Positions 1 to 9,562 of a stretch of 64,000 nt of DNA are shown one piece after another. Positions within the stretch are counted from its first letter, which is position 1. Each line of letters opens with the position of its first letter. Origin of the DNA: Planctomycetaceae bacterium (GTDB lineage Bacteria > Planctomycetota > Planctomycetia > Pirellulales > Thermoguttaceae); assembly GCA_012719125.1 (NCBI GenBank), contig JAAYAY010000434.1, forward strand, positions 1 through 64,000, in the 5' to 3' direction. The position numbers and the translations under genes were made by a program. Below the pieces are notes generated by a model. That model had not been told where the DNA came from. It saw only the letters and a program-made list of their open reading frames with translations, and searched no databases.

Positions 1-232
1 GTAGGTTTGGATGCAACGCGGGCCGATAGGGCAAGCCGATTCCGATGTACTGCAAATCCCTGTGTTTACAGCCCTTCGGTCTCCGGCCTCCAGCCTTGTT
101 TGTTCAGTCATCGGTTTTCCCTTTGAGTTGCTTGTCGCGTGTAAACGCCGAATAGCTATGCATCTGAGAAGTTCTTCCGGCCCGTGCGCCCAATTCCAGC
201 CCTCCCGGTGTCTAGAACCGTAGGAGACCACC
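1..232. other. Leader region upstream of the ECF sigma factor
   Basis: No credible gene is seen here. The short open frames crossing it have no recognisable domain and overlap the sigma-factor start. The only clear signal is at the right end, where an AGGAG-type ribosome binding site precedes the ATG at 233. A promoter for the sigma factor probably lies here, but I could not identify -35/-10 boxes. Confidence 0.4.
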
Positions 233-799
233 ATGGAGAACGCCGCCAGCGGCCAGACGGAACAATTGGAGCGGTATCGCAGCTATCTTCATCTGCTGGC
301 CCGGCTTCAGTTGCGTTCCTCTGTCCGGGCGAAGGTGGACGCTTCGGACGTCGTTCAGCAGACGCTGGTCCAGGCAATCCGCAGGCTAGAGGGGTTTCGT
401 GGGAAGACCGAGGCGGAAATGGCCGGGTGGCTGCGCCAGATCCTGGCTCGGCAACTCGCCAACCTCGCTCGGGACCAGGCCTGCGGTAAACGGGACGTCT
501 CGCGTGAGCGGTCGCTGGAAGCGGCGTTGGACGAGTCGGCCTCGCGAGTCACAGCACTCTTGGCCGACGGAGCCTCGTCGCCCAGCCAGAAGGCGGTGCG
601 AAACGAGGAAGTCCTGCGGATGACCCGGGCCCTGGCCGAGTTGCCCGAGGCGCAGCGGGAGGCGATCGTGCTGCATCACTTGGAGCAGCGGTCGCTGGCC
701 GAGGTGAGCGTGGAACTGGATCGCAGCACGGCCGCCGTGGCGGGACTCATCAAGCGTGGTCTCCGGCAACTTCGGGTACGGCTTGAGGCGGCGACTTGA
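233..799 (+). CDS. RNA polymerase sigma factor, ECF subfamily
   Basis: The 188-aa product should direct RNA polymerase to a small regulon. Region 2 spans roughly residues 25-90 and includes DASDVVQQT and the helix FRGKTEAEMAGWLRQIL. Region 4 (about residues 130-185) shows the LPEAQREAIVLHHLE core and a helix-turn-helix ending GLIKRGLRQLRVRL. Length and motifs fit the ECF group expanded in planctomycetes, which often sits beside Ser/Thr kinases, as here. The ATG at 233 follows an AGGAG site. No anti-sigma factor is adjacent, so control through the nearby kinase is plausible but is inference from context. Confidence 0.93.
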   Translation: MENAASGQTEQLERYRSYLHLLARLQLRSSVRAKVDASDVVQQTLVQAIRRLEGFRGKTEAEMAGWLRQILARQLANLARDQACGKRDVSRERSLEAALDESASRVTALLADGASSPSQKAVRNEEVLRMTRALAELPEAQREAIVLHHLEQRSLAEVSVELDRSTAAVAGLIKRGLRQLRVRLEAAT

Positions 800-849
800 C
801 GCCGCCGGCAGGCCGGTTTCCAATGCAATCTGACTAAGGAGGTCTTGGT

Positions 850-1779
850 ATGTCTATTCGTCGCTTCTCACCTGCCACGTTGCTCGTGGCCCTGGTGGCA
901 GCCGTTGCTGTCTCGGTCCCGGCCGAAGGGGAGACTCTGCTTCACTGGAAATACGAGGTTGGGCAGAAGAACCATCTCATCATGACGCAAGATATGCAGA
1001 TGAAGATGGTGATCAAGGACCAGACCGTTCTCACGACGGCAACCTGGACGATGGATTTGCTCTGGGAGGTCACCGCCGTCGACGATCAGGGCGTGGCGAC
1101 AATGACCGAGACGGTGACTCGGATCCGCATGAAGATCCAGGGGCCGCAGGGAGTGATGATGGAGTATGACTCGGATTCGGGTGAGAAGCCCCAGGGCATG
1201 GCCGCGATGTTCGCCCCGATGTTCGATTCCATGGTCAACAAGCCTTTTGTTGCGAGAATGGACCCTCGGGGCAAGGTCGTGGAAATGACGATCCCTCAAG
1301 GTTTGGCGGAAAGCATGGCCAAGCTCCCCGGCGGAGGACAACTCGGAAACGCGCTCTCTGAGGAGGGCTTGAAGGATATGGCCGAAATCGTGACCTTTCC
1401 CGAGACCCCTGTCAGCCCGGGCGACACCTGGACTTGCGAGGCATCGATGAAGAACCCGGTCGCGGGCAATGCCAATGTCGAAACGACGCTGCGCTACGTG
1501 GGGCCGGAGACCCGCGACGGCCGGGAACTGGAACGAATCGATCTGGAAATGAAGTTCCAGTTTGACGAAGGCGAAAAGGCGGCGATCAAGGTCACCGACC
1601 AGAGCGGCTCGGGCACGATCTACTTCGACAATGCGTTGGGTCGATTCACGACGAGCGAGGGGAAGATGACCATGAAGATGCAGATCTCGGTCATGGGACA
1701 AGAGATGCAACAAGAAATGGAAGTCAATACGAGTGCTGTGTGCACGCCCGTGGAGCCGTCCGAGAAGAACGGCAAATGA
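850..1779 (+). CDS. Secreted DUF6263-like protein
   Basis: A 309-aa exported protein. Residues 1-26 form a Sec signal peptide (hydrophobic LLVALVAAVAVSV core). The remainder is beta-rich and Met-rich, with repeated phrases such as GQKNHLIMTQDMQMKM and a central stretch about VVEMTIPQGLAESMAKLPGGG. This matches my recollection of the DUF6263 family found in planctomycetes, whose function is not established. The start has an excellent AAGGAGG site seven bases upstream. It lies 50 bp after the sigma factor and 34 bp before the kinase in the same direction, so the three may be cotranscribed. No catalytic motif is visible. Confidence 0.75.
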   Translation: MSIRRFSPATLLVALVAAVAVSVPAEGETLLHWKYEVGQKNHLIMTQDMQMKMVIKDQTVLTTATWTMDLLWEVTAVDDQGVATMTETVTRIRMKIQGPQGVMMEYDSDSGEKPQGMAAMFAPMFDSMVNKPFVARMDPRGKVVEMTIPQGLAESMAKLPGGGQLGNALSEEGLKDMAEIVTFPETPVSPGDTWTCEASMKNPVAGNANVETTLRYVGPETRDGRELERIDLEMKFQFDEGEKAAIKVTDQSGSGTIYFDNALGRFTTSEGKMTMKMQISVMGQEMQQEMEVNTSAVCTPVEPSEKNGK

Positions 1780-1813
1780 CGGCCACCGTCAGCCAGGCAA
1801 GATCATAACGCTT

Positions 1814-4800
1814 ATGCCCATGCCTCCCGATCCGGATTCCGCCCGCGAAGACCGAGTGAACGCGGCGATCGCCGCATACCTCCAAGCCGCGGAATCGGGC
1901 CAGACGCCGGATCGGGAGGTCTTTCTGCACGCACACGCCGATCTGGCTGACGAACTGGCCGAGTTTATCGACGATCGTGAGCACTTCAGCCAATTGGCTT
2001 CGCGTCTCGTTCCAGAGGCGCCGGCCCCGCACAGCGACTTTCGCGACGGAGACTCATCGCCCGAAGACTTGCCGCGGCAAGTAGGCGACTACCAACTCGT
2101 CGAGGAGATCGCCCGGGGCGGGATGGGGATCGTCTACCGGGCGAACCAGATTAGCCTGCACCGCACGGTGGCGGTCAAGATGATCCTTGCAGGCCGGCTG
2201 GCTTCCGCCGAATCCGTGGCCCGCTTTCGCAGCGAGGCGGGAGCTGCCGCTCGGCTCGATCACCCAAATATCGTTCCCATTTACGAAGTGGGCGAGCAGG
2301 ACGGCCAACCCTACTTCAGCATGCGGATGGTCGAGGGAGGCGACCTCACCCATTATCGAGCCCGTTATCGAAACGACCCCCGAGCAGCCGCGGAGTTGGT
2401 CGCATCCCTGGCCGACGCGGTCCACCACGCCCATCAGCGAGGCATCCTCCATCGCGACCTCAAGCCGCGGAACATCCTGCTCGACAGCGAAGGCAAGCCG
2501 CAGATTACCGATTTCGGGTTGGCCAAGCTGCTGGAGGCCGACGGAAGCCTGACGCAATCGGGTGCGGTGCTGGGAACGGCCGCCTACATGGCCCCGGAAC
2601 AGGCCCGAGGCGACAACTCGCTGACGACGGCCGTCGACGTCTACAGCCTGGGCGCCATTCTCTACGAACTCCTGACCGGTACTCCGCCTTTCCGTGCCGC
2701 CACACCCGCCGAGACGATCGTTGAGGTGCTGGAAAAGGAACCCTCGTCCCCCCGCTCCGTCGATACGAAGATCGATCGCGACCTCAGCACGATCTGCTTG
2801 AAGTGCCTGGAGAAGCAGCCGGCGGCAAGATACCGATCGGCCGAAGCGTTGGCCCTCGACCTGCGGCGCTGGCTGAAGGGACTGCCCATCGAGGCCAGGC
2901 CCGTGGGAACCTTCGAACGAATTTGCCGGGGATGCCGGCGAAACCCGGCCTTGACCGCCGTCATTACCGTCGCCGTGGCAATCATCGTCTGCATGACCGG
3001 CCTCTATATCGGGAGCCTGAACGAAGCGCTCGAACGAGCGCGGATGGCTGGAGACCAGGCACGGTGGTCGGAAGAGGAGACGCGGGATGCCCTGGCCCGC
3101 AGCCGTTTCGAGCAGGCCCGGGCGCTGTCGATCGCGGGCCCGCCCGGCCGTCGCTGGACGATCCTCGAACTGGTCGCAGAGGTCGAGACGCTCCGGACGC
3201 GCAACCGCTCTGCGCAGGGGACGCTCTCGCACGGAAGCGAGCGTCAGCCCGTGCTGCCCCGCCAAGATGAGCTCCGCAGCGAAGCGGTCACCGCCCTGTT
3301 GTTGGCCGATGCCCGGGTGCGCTGGCAGGCAAGTCTCGAGTCATTCGGCCAGCCGGGTTTGACTGCCGACTCGCGGCAGGCGATTGCGTATCTTGTCAAG
3401 TCGAATGTCGTTTCGGTCACCGACCTGCAGAGCGGCCGGGTCTTGGCGAGTTGGAGCAATCCGGCACTTTTGGGAGCGACGGCGTTCGGGCTGGCCCCGT
3501 CGGCCAAAACGGCCGCGGCATTCGACGCGACGAAGCCTGGCCTTGTTCTGATCGACGCTTCGACCGGCCGCGTCTTGAGGGAGTTGGTCTGGCCCGAACA
3601 CGAAAGGCCAGACGGTTCCGGCGGGCGGCCGCGGTTCGTCTGGAGTTCTGAGATCGTGTTCAGTCCCGACGGGCGCTATCTCGCCGTCGTCGGCCGGCGT
3701 CCGACCGACCAGACCTTGATGCTCTGGTGCCTCGATCGGCCCGATGAGCCAAGAGTCCTGGCAACCATGCCCGAAAACACGGACCTCGGCCCGCCGATCT
3801 TTCTACCCGACGGTTCGAAACTCGCTTACGCCACCGGGCGCGATGTGATCAGCGTGTGGGACGTCACCAGGCCGGACGGTGCGTCCGAGATTCGTTTGCC
3901 GGTCACCCTGGCGGGCCAGTTTGCGGTGGATTCGAGCGGGCAACGACTCGCACTGGCCGGGGCGAATGCCGATCCCAACAAAGGAACGCTCGTGATCTGG
4001 AACCTCGTGGACAGGCGGGAGACGGCACAGATCACCACCGATTTCCCGCTCAAGGCGGCGCCGCTGGCGTTTCACCCCAAAAGGAACTCGCTCGCCGCCG
4101 GAACCACGGACGGACGTCTGTTCGTGGTCGACCTGCTTCGGCAGCAGACGAGCCTTGCCATCCCCGGCGCGCATAGCAGCCGTCTCGTACATCTGCGCTG
4201 GTCACCGGACGGCAACGACCTGATTTCCTGGGGGCTGGATCTTCCCAACTCACGCCAGGATCGCGGTATCCTCGCGTGCCGCGAGTTTGGTTCCACCCCG
4301 ACAGACGAAATACCGGTCGACTCGATTGCCGCACCGTTTGGCGCCAGTCCTGACGGCAACTGGCTGGCGACAGTGCACGAGAACGGGCAGCGAATTCGAC
4401 TGCTGGATCGCCAGGCAGCCGAGGCGGCACGCGAGTTTGCCGATACGGGCCTCCCGGCGGTGACGCACCTGGAATTCAGCCCCGGCGGAGACCGCCTGGT
4501 TGCCGCCGATGATTATTCGGTCGTGATCTGGAATCTGGCCGAAGCGAGCGAGGTGGCACGTCTCGACCGCGCGGCCGGTCTTCGCGGTCTGCTCACGTCT
4601 GTCGCATTCACTGCAAACGGGGCATGCCTGGCCGCCGAGAACATCGGGAACGACACGGTGGCCGTATGGAACGTCGAGGAGAAGCGGATCGTCCACTCGT
4701 TTCAAGCCGGTCCGGTTCAATCGGCCCTGTTCTGCCCCGGCGCCGATCGTCTGGCGATTCTCGGCAACGAGTCCGACCGAATGGTCCTTTGCCAGTCGCT

Positions 4801-5281
4801 CACGGGACAACGACTGGCGGAGAGGGAACTGCCGGGAGAGCCAGTCCGGCCGTCGGCTTTCAGTCCGGACGGGAATTGGATGGTCGTGCATGTCGGCGCG
4901 GAAAGCGATCCGTTGGACGCGATCGCCGAGCGGCAATTGGGGCTGCCGCCGGCGGCGCCAAACGTAATGGTCGAGCCCCTTACCGACGGCCGGCCCAGCC
5001 AGACCATCACGGGCCCCTCGGATTTCAACGAGCGAGCCTGTGCGTTCAGTCCCGACGGACGGCTGCTGGCCCTGGGATACCGTGACGGATCCATCACGCT
5101 CTGGGACCTGCCGGCGGGCGAGGAAGTGTTCCACGTCCGCTACCGACAGTTGCCGATCACCCAATTGGCCTTTGCCTCGCAAGGACGGCACCTGCTGGTC
5201 GGAGACGGCGGTAGAACGATCGGAATGATCGATCTGGCGAAACTCCGAGAAACCCTCACAACGCTGAATCTCGCCTGGTGA
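1814..5281 (+). CDS. Ser/Thr protein kinase with TM segment and WD40-like propeller
   Basis: An 1155-aa Hanks-type kinase. Residues 10-65 form a helical prefix common in planctomycete kinases. The kinase domain (about 91-350) has the glycine loop ARGGMG, catalytic K122, HRD at 213-215 with DLKPRN, DFG at 233-235 and an APE motif, so it looks active. One transmembrane helix lies at about 379-402. The remaining ~700 residues are WD40-like repeats with recurring FSPDGR/WD phrases, probably a protein-binding sensor outside the cytosol. An upstream in-frame start at 1733 would overlap the previous gene by 47 bp, so I chose the ATG at 1814 (1820 is also possible). A hairpin overlaps the stop codon. 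Confidence 0.93.
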   Translation: MPMPPDPDSAREDRVNAAIAAYLQAAESGQTPDREVFLHAHADLADELAEFIDDREHFSQLASRLVPEAPAPHSDFRDGDSSPEDLPRQVGDYQLVEEIARGGMGIVYRANQISLHRTVAVKMILAGRLASAESVARFRSEAGAAARLDHPNIVPIYEVGEQDGQPYFSMRMVEGGDLTHYRARYRNDPRAAAELVASLADAVHHAHQRGILHRDLKPRNILLDSEGKPQITDFGLAKLLEADGSLTQSGAVLGTAAYMAPEQARGDNSLTTAVDVYSLGAILYELLTGTPPFRAATPAETIVEVLEKEPSSPRSVDTKIDRDLSTICLKCLEKQPAARYRSAEALALDLRRWLKGLPIEARPVGTFERICRGCRRNPALTAVITVAVAIIVCMTGLYIGSLNEALERARMAGDQARWSEEETRDALARSRFEQARALSIAGPPGRRWTILELVAEVETLRTRNRSAQGTLSHGSERQPVLPRQDELRSEAVTALLLADARVRWQASLESFGQPGLTADSRQAIAYLVKSNVVSVTDLQSGRVLASWSNPALLGATAFGLAPSAKTAAAFDATKPGLVLIDASTGRVLRELVWPEHERPDGSGGRPRFVWSSEIVFSPDGRYLAVVGRRPTDQTLMLWCLDRPDEPRVLATMPENTDLGPPIFLPDGSKLAYATGRDVISVWDVTRPDGASEIRLPVTLAGQFAVDSSGQRLALAGANADPNKGTLVIWNLVDRRETAQITTDFPLKAAPLAFHPKRNSLAAGTTDGRLFVVDLLRQQTSLAIPGAHSSRLVHLRWSPDGNDLISWGLDLPNSRQDRGILACREFGSTPTDEIPVDSIAAPFGASPDGNWLATVHENGQRIRLLDRQAAEAAREFADTGLPAVTHLEFSPGGDRLVAADDYSVVIWNLAEASEVARLDRAAGLRGLLTSVAFTANGACLAAENIGNDTVAVWNVEEKRIVHSFQAGPVQSALFCPGADRLAILGNESDRMVLCQSLTGQRLAERELPGEPVRPSAFSPDGNWMVVHVGAESDPLDAIAERQLGLPPAAPNVMVEPLTDGRPSQTITGPSDFNERACAFSPDGRLLALGYRDGSITLWDLPAGEEVFHVRYRQLPITQLAFASQGRHLLVGDGGRTIGMIDLAKLRETLTTLNLAW

Positions 5282-5297
5282 GCCCGAGGGCGGGCTC
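5280..5297 (+). terminator. Hairpin at the kinase stop codon
   Basis: A perfect 7-bp stem GAGCCCG/CGGGCTC with a 4-nt AGGG loop begins inside the kinase stop codon and is followed by TCTT. It could end transcription, but the U-tract is short. A second perfect 8-bp hairpin (GTTGCACC/GGTGCAAC, 5362-5382) follows in the 259-bp gap before the next gene. Together they suggest a boundary between transcription units. Confidence 0.4.
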
Positions 5298-5540
5298 TCT
5301 TCGGAATGTCACTCCGAGTGTTGACCCGCTCTGACTGCGGGGTTACAACCGTCAGCAGTGGGTTGCACCTGCCGGGTGCAACTCCTTCGTCGTGGTGGCA
5401 TCCTGCCGCCGCCCGTGGTCTGGGATTTGCCGAGAGATCGGCGGTAAGGTACCATCGCGACACGCTCAGCCTGATTCATGAGTGATACCCGGCAGGCATC
5501 ACCCACTGCACACTTGCTTCAAGACGAATCGAGGAACAAG

Positions 5541-7628
5541 ATGGCCGCTCAACTTCGAACCACACGGCGCGGGCTGCTGCAGACTACGGGCGCGTCTCTT
5601 CTCGGTTTGGCCCTGGCCGACTGGATCATGACCGACGAGTTGATCGCACTGGCCCAATCCTCGACCGACGGCCTGCAGCCGCTGAACCGGTTTCCCCGAA
5701 TGATGCAGAACTACCTGGTTCGCCGCGTCCGAGAGGTCGAGGCCCTGGCCAACGAACGCCGGGCGGCGTTGAAGACGAAGGCCGATGCCGAGAAGTACGT
5801 GCAGAGCGTCCGCGAGCGGATCCGCACCTGCTTCGGCCCCGAACCGAAACGAACGCCGCTCAACCCGCAGATCACCGGCGTCGTCGAACGCGACGCCTAC
5901 AACATCGAAAAGGTGATCTTCGAGAGCCGCCCCGGTATGCTGGTAACGGCCAACCTCTACGTGCCCAAGGGGCGCGAGTTCCCCCTGCCCGGCGTCGTGG
6001 GCACGTGCGGCCATTCGACCAACGGAAAGGCGGAAACGGCGTATCAGTCGTTCGCCCAGGCACTGGCACGGCAAGGCTACGTCGTCCTTATCTACGACCC
6101 CATCGGACAGGGCGAACGGCTCCAGTACGTGACCGAAGAACTCAAGAGCCGCATCGGCGTGGGCGTCCGCGAGCACCTCTATGCCGGCAACCAGCAGATG
6201 CTCGTGGGCGAGTTCCTTGGATCGTGGCGGGCCTGGGACGGCGTGCGGGCCCTCGACTACCTGCTCACCCGCCCCGAGGTCGACAAGAAACACCTGGGTG
6301 TGACGGGCAACTCGGGCGGCGGCACGATGACAACCTGGCTGTGCGGCGTTGAGCACCGCTGGACCATGGCGGCCCCGGCGTGCTTTGTGACCACTTTCCG
6401 TCGAAATGCCGAGAACGAACTGCCGGCCGATACGGAGCAGTGTCCGCCCAAGGCCCTGGCCCTCGGTCTGGACCACTCCGACTTCCTGGCCGCCCTGGCG
6501 CCGGCGCCCGTGATCATTCTCGGCAAGGAGAAGGACTACTTTGACGCCCGCGGAGTGGAAGAGTCGTATCGGCGATTGAAGCATCTCTATACGCTACTCG
6601 GGGCGGAGGACAATATTGCCCATTTCATCGGCCCGACCTACCACGGTTACACGCAGGAGAACCGCGAGGCCATGTATCGCTGGTTCAACCGGGTCACGCA
6701 GATCAGCGACGCCCAGACCGAACCGGCTCTCGAAATCGAGAAGGACGAGACGATCCAGTGCACGCCCAAGGGGCAGGTGTCGGAACTCGGCTCGCGGACC
6801 GTGTTTTCCTTCACCAAGGAGAAGGCCGAACAACTCCGCAAGCAGAGGAAGCAGCCGGCGGGCGACGCGATTGCCAAGGCGATTGTCGGCGTGCTCAAGC
6901 TGCCCGAGACGGTCGGCGTGCCGGAATATCGCATCCTGCGTCCGATCGGCGGACGCAAGTATCCTAAGAAGACGGCTGTCGCGTATGCCGTCGAGACCGA
7001 GCCGGGCATCCATGCCCTGGTGACCCTCTTGCAGGATGAGTCGCGTTATAGCCGCCCGCCGCGGGAAGGCAAGCGAGCCGTCCTTTACGTCTCGCACCAG
7101 TCGGCCGACGCCGAGTTGCGGGAAGAGCCGCTGGTCAAGGAATTGCTCGAAGCCGAATCGGGCGTGCCCTTTTTCGCCTGCGACGTCCGCGGGATCGGCG
7201 AATCGCAGCCCGACACCTGCGGCGTGAACCAGTATCTGCAGCCCTACGGCAGCGACTTCTTCGGCGCCGCCCACAGCCTGATGCTCGACGACGCCATGCC
7301 CGCCCAGCGAACCCGCGACGTGCTGGGCGTGCTCGAGTGGCTGGCCGACAACGGTTACGAAGAAGTGCACCTGGCCGCCAAGGGCTGGGGGGCGATTCCA
7401 GCGACGTTCGCCGCGGTCGTGTCGGGGCGAGTCGCGCAAGTGACCCTGAAGAATGCCTTGATTTCCTACTCGGCCGTCGCTGAATCGGAAGACTACACCT
7501 GGCCGTTGTCGAGCTTCGTGTGGGACATCCTGGCGACGGTCGATCTGCCCGACTGCTACCAGTGGCTGAAGCAGAAGAAGCAGTTGCGCCAGGTGGCGCC
7601 CTGCGGGCCGGCGGACGCGCCGGCGTAG
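5541..7628 (+). CDS. Tat-exported two-domain alpha/beta hydrolase (acetyl xylan esterase-like)
   Basis: A 695-aa product. The N-terminus carries a twin-arginine signal (TTRRGLLQTTGASLLGLAL), so a folded enzyme should be exported. The first hydrolase domain (about 90-400) resembles acetyl xylan esterase/dienelactone-hydrolase-type esterases, with nucleophile S258 in GNSGGG and a likely catalytic His in the GPTYHGY segment. A second alpha/beta domain (about 430-680) has KGWGA where a nucleophile elbow would be and no Ser, so it is probably non-catalytic. Deacetylation of polysaccharide is plausible beside a sulfatase. The ATG at 5541 is preceded by GAGGAA; the upstream ATG at 5478 has no ribosome binding site and would bury the Tat motif deeper. 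Confidence 0.8.
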   Translation: MAAQLRTTRRGLLQTTGASLLGLALADWIMTDELIALAQSSTDGLQPLNRFPRMMQNYLVRRVREVEALANERRAALKTKADAEKYVQSVRERIRTCFGPEPKRTPLNPQITGVVERDAYNIEKVIFESRPGMLVTANLYVPKGREFPLPGVVGTCGHSTNGKAETAYQSFAQALARQGYVVLIYDPIGQGERLQYVTEELKSRIGVGVREHLYAGNQQMLVGEFLGSWRAWDGVRALDYLLTRPEVDKKHLGVTGNSGGGTMTTWLCGVEHRWTMAAPACFVTTFRRNAENELPADTEQCPPKALALGLDHSDFLAALAPAPVIILGKEKDYFDARGVEESYRRLKHLYTLLGAEDNIAHFIGPTYHGYTQENREAMYRWFNRVTQISDAQTEPALEIEKDETIQCTPKGQVSELGSRTVFSFTKEKAEQLRKQRKQPAGDAIAKAIVGVLKLPETVGVPEYRILRPIGGRKYPKKTAVAYAVETEPGIHALVTLLQDESRYSRPPREGKRAVLYVSHQSADAELREEPLVKELLEAESGVPFFACDVRGIGESQPDTCGVNQYLQPYGSDFFGAAHSLMLDDAMPAQRTRDVLGVLEWLADNGYEEVHLAAKGWGAIPATFAAVVSGRVAQVTLKNALISYSAVAESEDYTWPLSSFVWDILATVDLPDCYQWLKQKKQLRQVAPCGPADAPA

Positions 7629-7965
7629 GTGCCTTGCTCAGGGGAACTACAAAGTAGCAGGCACGCTCCGCCGTGCCGTCCGCAGAACTGCCGGAAATCC
7701 CGATTTCCCGCGAACGGTGATCGGAGAGTGCCTGCTACTTTTCTTGCCACAAGAGGACTTTGCAGTTCTCCTGGTGTCTTGCTCGATGCACCACCGGGAG
7801 CAACAATAGACCTGTTGGAGTCCAGGCCTCAGCCTGCGCATATCGCCGCTCAATCGCAGTGGGGAGTCAACGGCCGCATCGGCAGGCTGAAGCCTGGACT
7901 CCAACGGCCAAAGCCGCCTCTCTGCCCTGTGAACTAACAACAGCCTTTTCCCCGGCGGTATTCTT
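7629..7965. repeat. Intergenic region with two palindromic repeat elements
   Basis: This 337-bp gap has no credible gene. It contains two unrelated inverted repeats. One has perfect 13-bp arms (7652-7664 and 7728-7740, aagtagcaggcac and its complement) around a 63-nt core. The other has 22-bp arms (7815-7836 and 7883-7904, sharing ggagtccaggc) with one mismatch and a 46-nt loop. Both look like small non-autonomous palindromic elements, and they may also end transcription from the hydrolase gene. The sulfatase start follows without a strong ribosome binding site. Confidence 0.7.
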
Positions 7966-9474
7966 ATGTTCCGATTCGCAACGCTTTCGATCGTGGTCAT
8001 CCTGGCCTTCAACAGTCTCGCCCATGCCGCTGATCGGCCCAATGTGGTGCTCATCATGATCGACGATCTGGGCTACGGCGACATCGCCTGCTACGGCACG
8101 GCCGCCGTCAAGACGCCCAATCTCGACCGACTGGCGGCCGAGGGACTGCAATTCACCAGCGGTTACACGGCCGCCTCGACCTGCACGCCCACCCGCTTTG
8201 CCACGCTCACCGGCATGTACGCCTGGCGGCAGCCGGGCACCGGGATCGCGCCCCCCAACGCCACGGCCTTGATCCAGCCGGGCACGGTCACCCTGGCCTC
8301 GATCATGAAACAGGCCGGCTACGCCACCGGGATCGTCGGCAAATGGCACCTGGGGCTGGGCGAGAAACCCGAGCCCCGATGGAACGGCGACCTCAACCCC
8401 GGCCCGCTCGAGATCGGCTTCGACTACTGCTTCCTTATGCCCACCACGGGCGACCGCGTGCCTTGCGTCTACGTGGAGAACCATCGGGTCGTCAACCTCG
8501 AGGCCAACGATCCGATCACGGTGACCAACACGAACTCCGACGGCCAACCAACGGGAATCACCCATCGCCACACCCTCAAGATGGACTGGAGCCACGGCCA
8601 CAACCAGTCGATCGTCAACGGCATCAGCCGGATCGGCTTCATGACCGGTGGACACAAAGCCCGCTGGCGCGACGAGGACATGGGGGACGTGTTCACCGGC
8701 AAGGCCGTCGATTTCATCACGAAGCACAAGGCGGAACCGTTCTTCCTGTTCTTCGCCACTCACGACATCCATGTGCCGCGAATGCCTCACGAACGATTCC
8801 AGGGCAGCAGCAAGCTGGGCTATCGCGGCGACGCCATCCAGCAGATGGACTCGTGCGTCGGCAAGGTGCTCGACACGCTCGACGAGTTGAAGCTGGCCGA
8901 GAACACGTTGGTCGTCTTCTGCAGCGACAACGGCCCCGTCCTCGACGACGGCTACAAGGACGACGCGATCGAGAAGATCGACGGGCACAAGCAGGCCGGC
9001 CGCTACCGCGGCGGCAAGTACGGCATCTACGAGGGCGGCACCCGCACGCCCTTCATCACCCGCTGGCCCGGCAAGATCAAGCCGGGCGTGTCGGACGAAA
9101 TCGTCTGCACGGTCGATTTGCCCGGCAGCATGGCCGCCCTGGTCGGTGCTGAATTGCCGGAGACCGCTTGCCCCGACAGCTTCAACGTCCTCGGCGCCTT
9201 GACTGGCCAGGAAGGGAGCCAAGGCCGCGACCACTTGGTGCAGGAAGGCCGCGGGCTGGCCCTGCGTGTGGGCGACTGGAAGTACCTGGAACACCCGACC
9301 GCCAAGCCCGTTCAGTCACTGACCTATGAAAAGGGGCCCGGCAAGTTCGAACTGTTCAACCTGGCCGACGATCCGGGCGAAACGACGAACCTGATCGAGA
9401 AACAGCCCGAGCGGGCCGAGCAGATGAAGGGCCGGTTGGCGGCTATCCGCGAAGCCGGGCGCTCGCGACCGTAG
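7966..9474 (+). CDS. Type I sulfatase (arylsulfatase family)
   Basis: A 502-aa exported sulfatase that should hydrolyse sulfate esters on sulfated glycans or small molecules. Residues 1-22 are a Sec signal ending AHA. The metal-binding DD pair is at residues 33-34. The formylglycine signature is CTPTR, with C73 the residue to be oxidised, so maturation by a formylglycine-generating enzyme is required. The SDNGP metal-ligand motif and the usual GKWHLG motif (about 125) are present, so catalytic residues look intact. Length is normal. The two modifying-factor-like proteins in this window lack one of the two catalytic cysteines, so the true maturase is probably elsewhere. The specific substrate is unknown. 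Confidence 0.95.
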   Translation: MFRFATLSIVVILAFNSLAHAADRPNVVLIMIDDLGYGDIACYGTAAVKTPNLDRLAAEGLQFTSGYTAASTCTPTRFATLTGMYAWRQPGTGIAPPNATALIQPGTVTLASIMKQAGYATGIVGKWHLGLGEKPEPRWNGDLNPGPLEIGFDYCFLMPTTGDRVPCVYVENHRVVNLEANDPITVTNTNSDGQPTGITHRHTLKMDWSHGHNQSIVNGISRIGFMTGGHKARWRDEDMGDVFTGKAVDFITKHKAEPFFLFFATHDIHVPRMPHERFQGSSKLGYRGDAIQQMDSCVGKVLDTLDELKLAENTLVVFCSDNGPVLDDGYKDDAIEKIDGHKQAGRYRGGKYGIYEGGTRTPFITRWPGKIKPGVSDEIVCTVDLPGSMAALVGAELPETACPDSFNVLGALTGQEGSQGRDHLVQEGRGLALRVGDWKYLEHPTAKPVQSLTYEKGPGKFELFNLADDPGETTNLIEKQPERAEQMKGRLAAIREAGRSRP

Positions 9475-9562
9475 GGCAAGATACGTTTTCCATGGGTCCC
9501 ACACAAGGTACGTGTCCCACAGTCGTAGTTTCTTCGCGGATTCCGAGACCGTGAATGATCCG

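Noticed and set aside
1733-1813. Longer N-terminus for the Ser/Thr kinase
   Set aside because: It would overlap the upstream gene by 47 bp and encodes an Arg-rich stretch unlike family N-termini; the ATG at 1814 is more natural.
7867-9294. 475-codon antisense frame opposite the sulfatase
   Set aside because: Composition-driven; the sulfatase on the plus strand has intact signature motifs.
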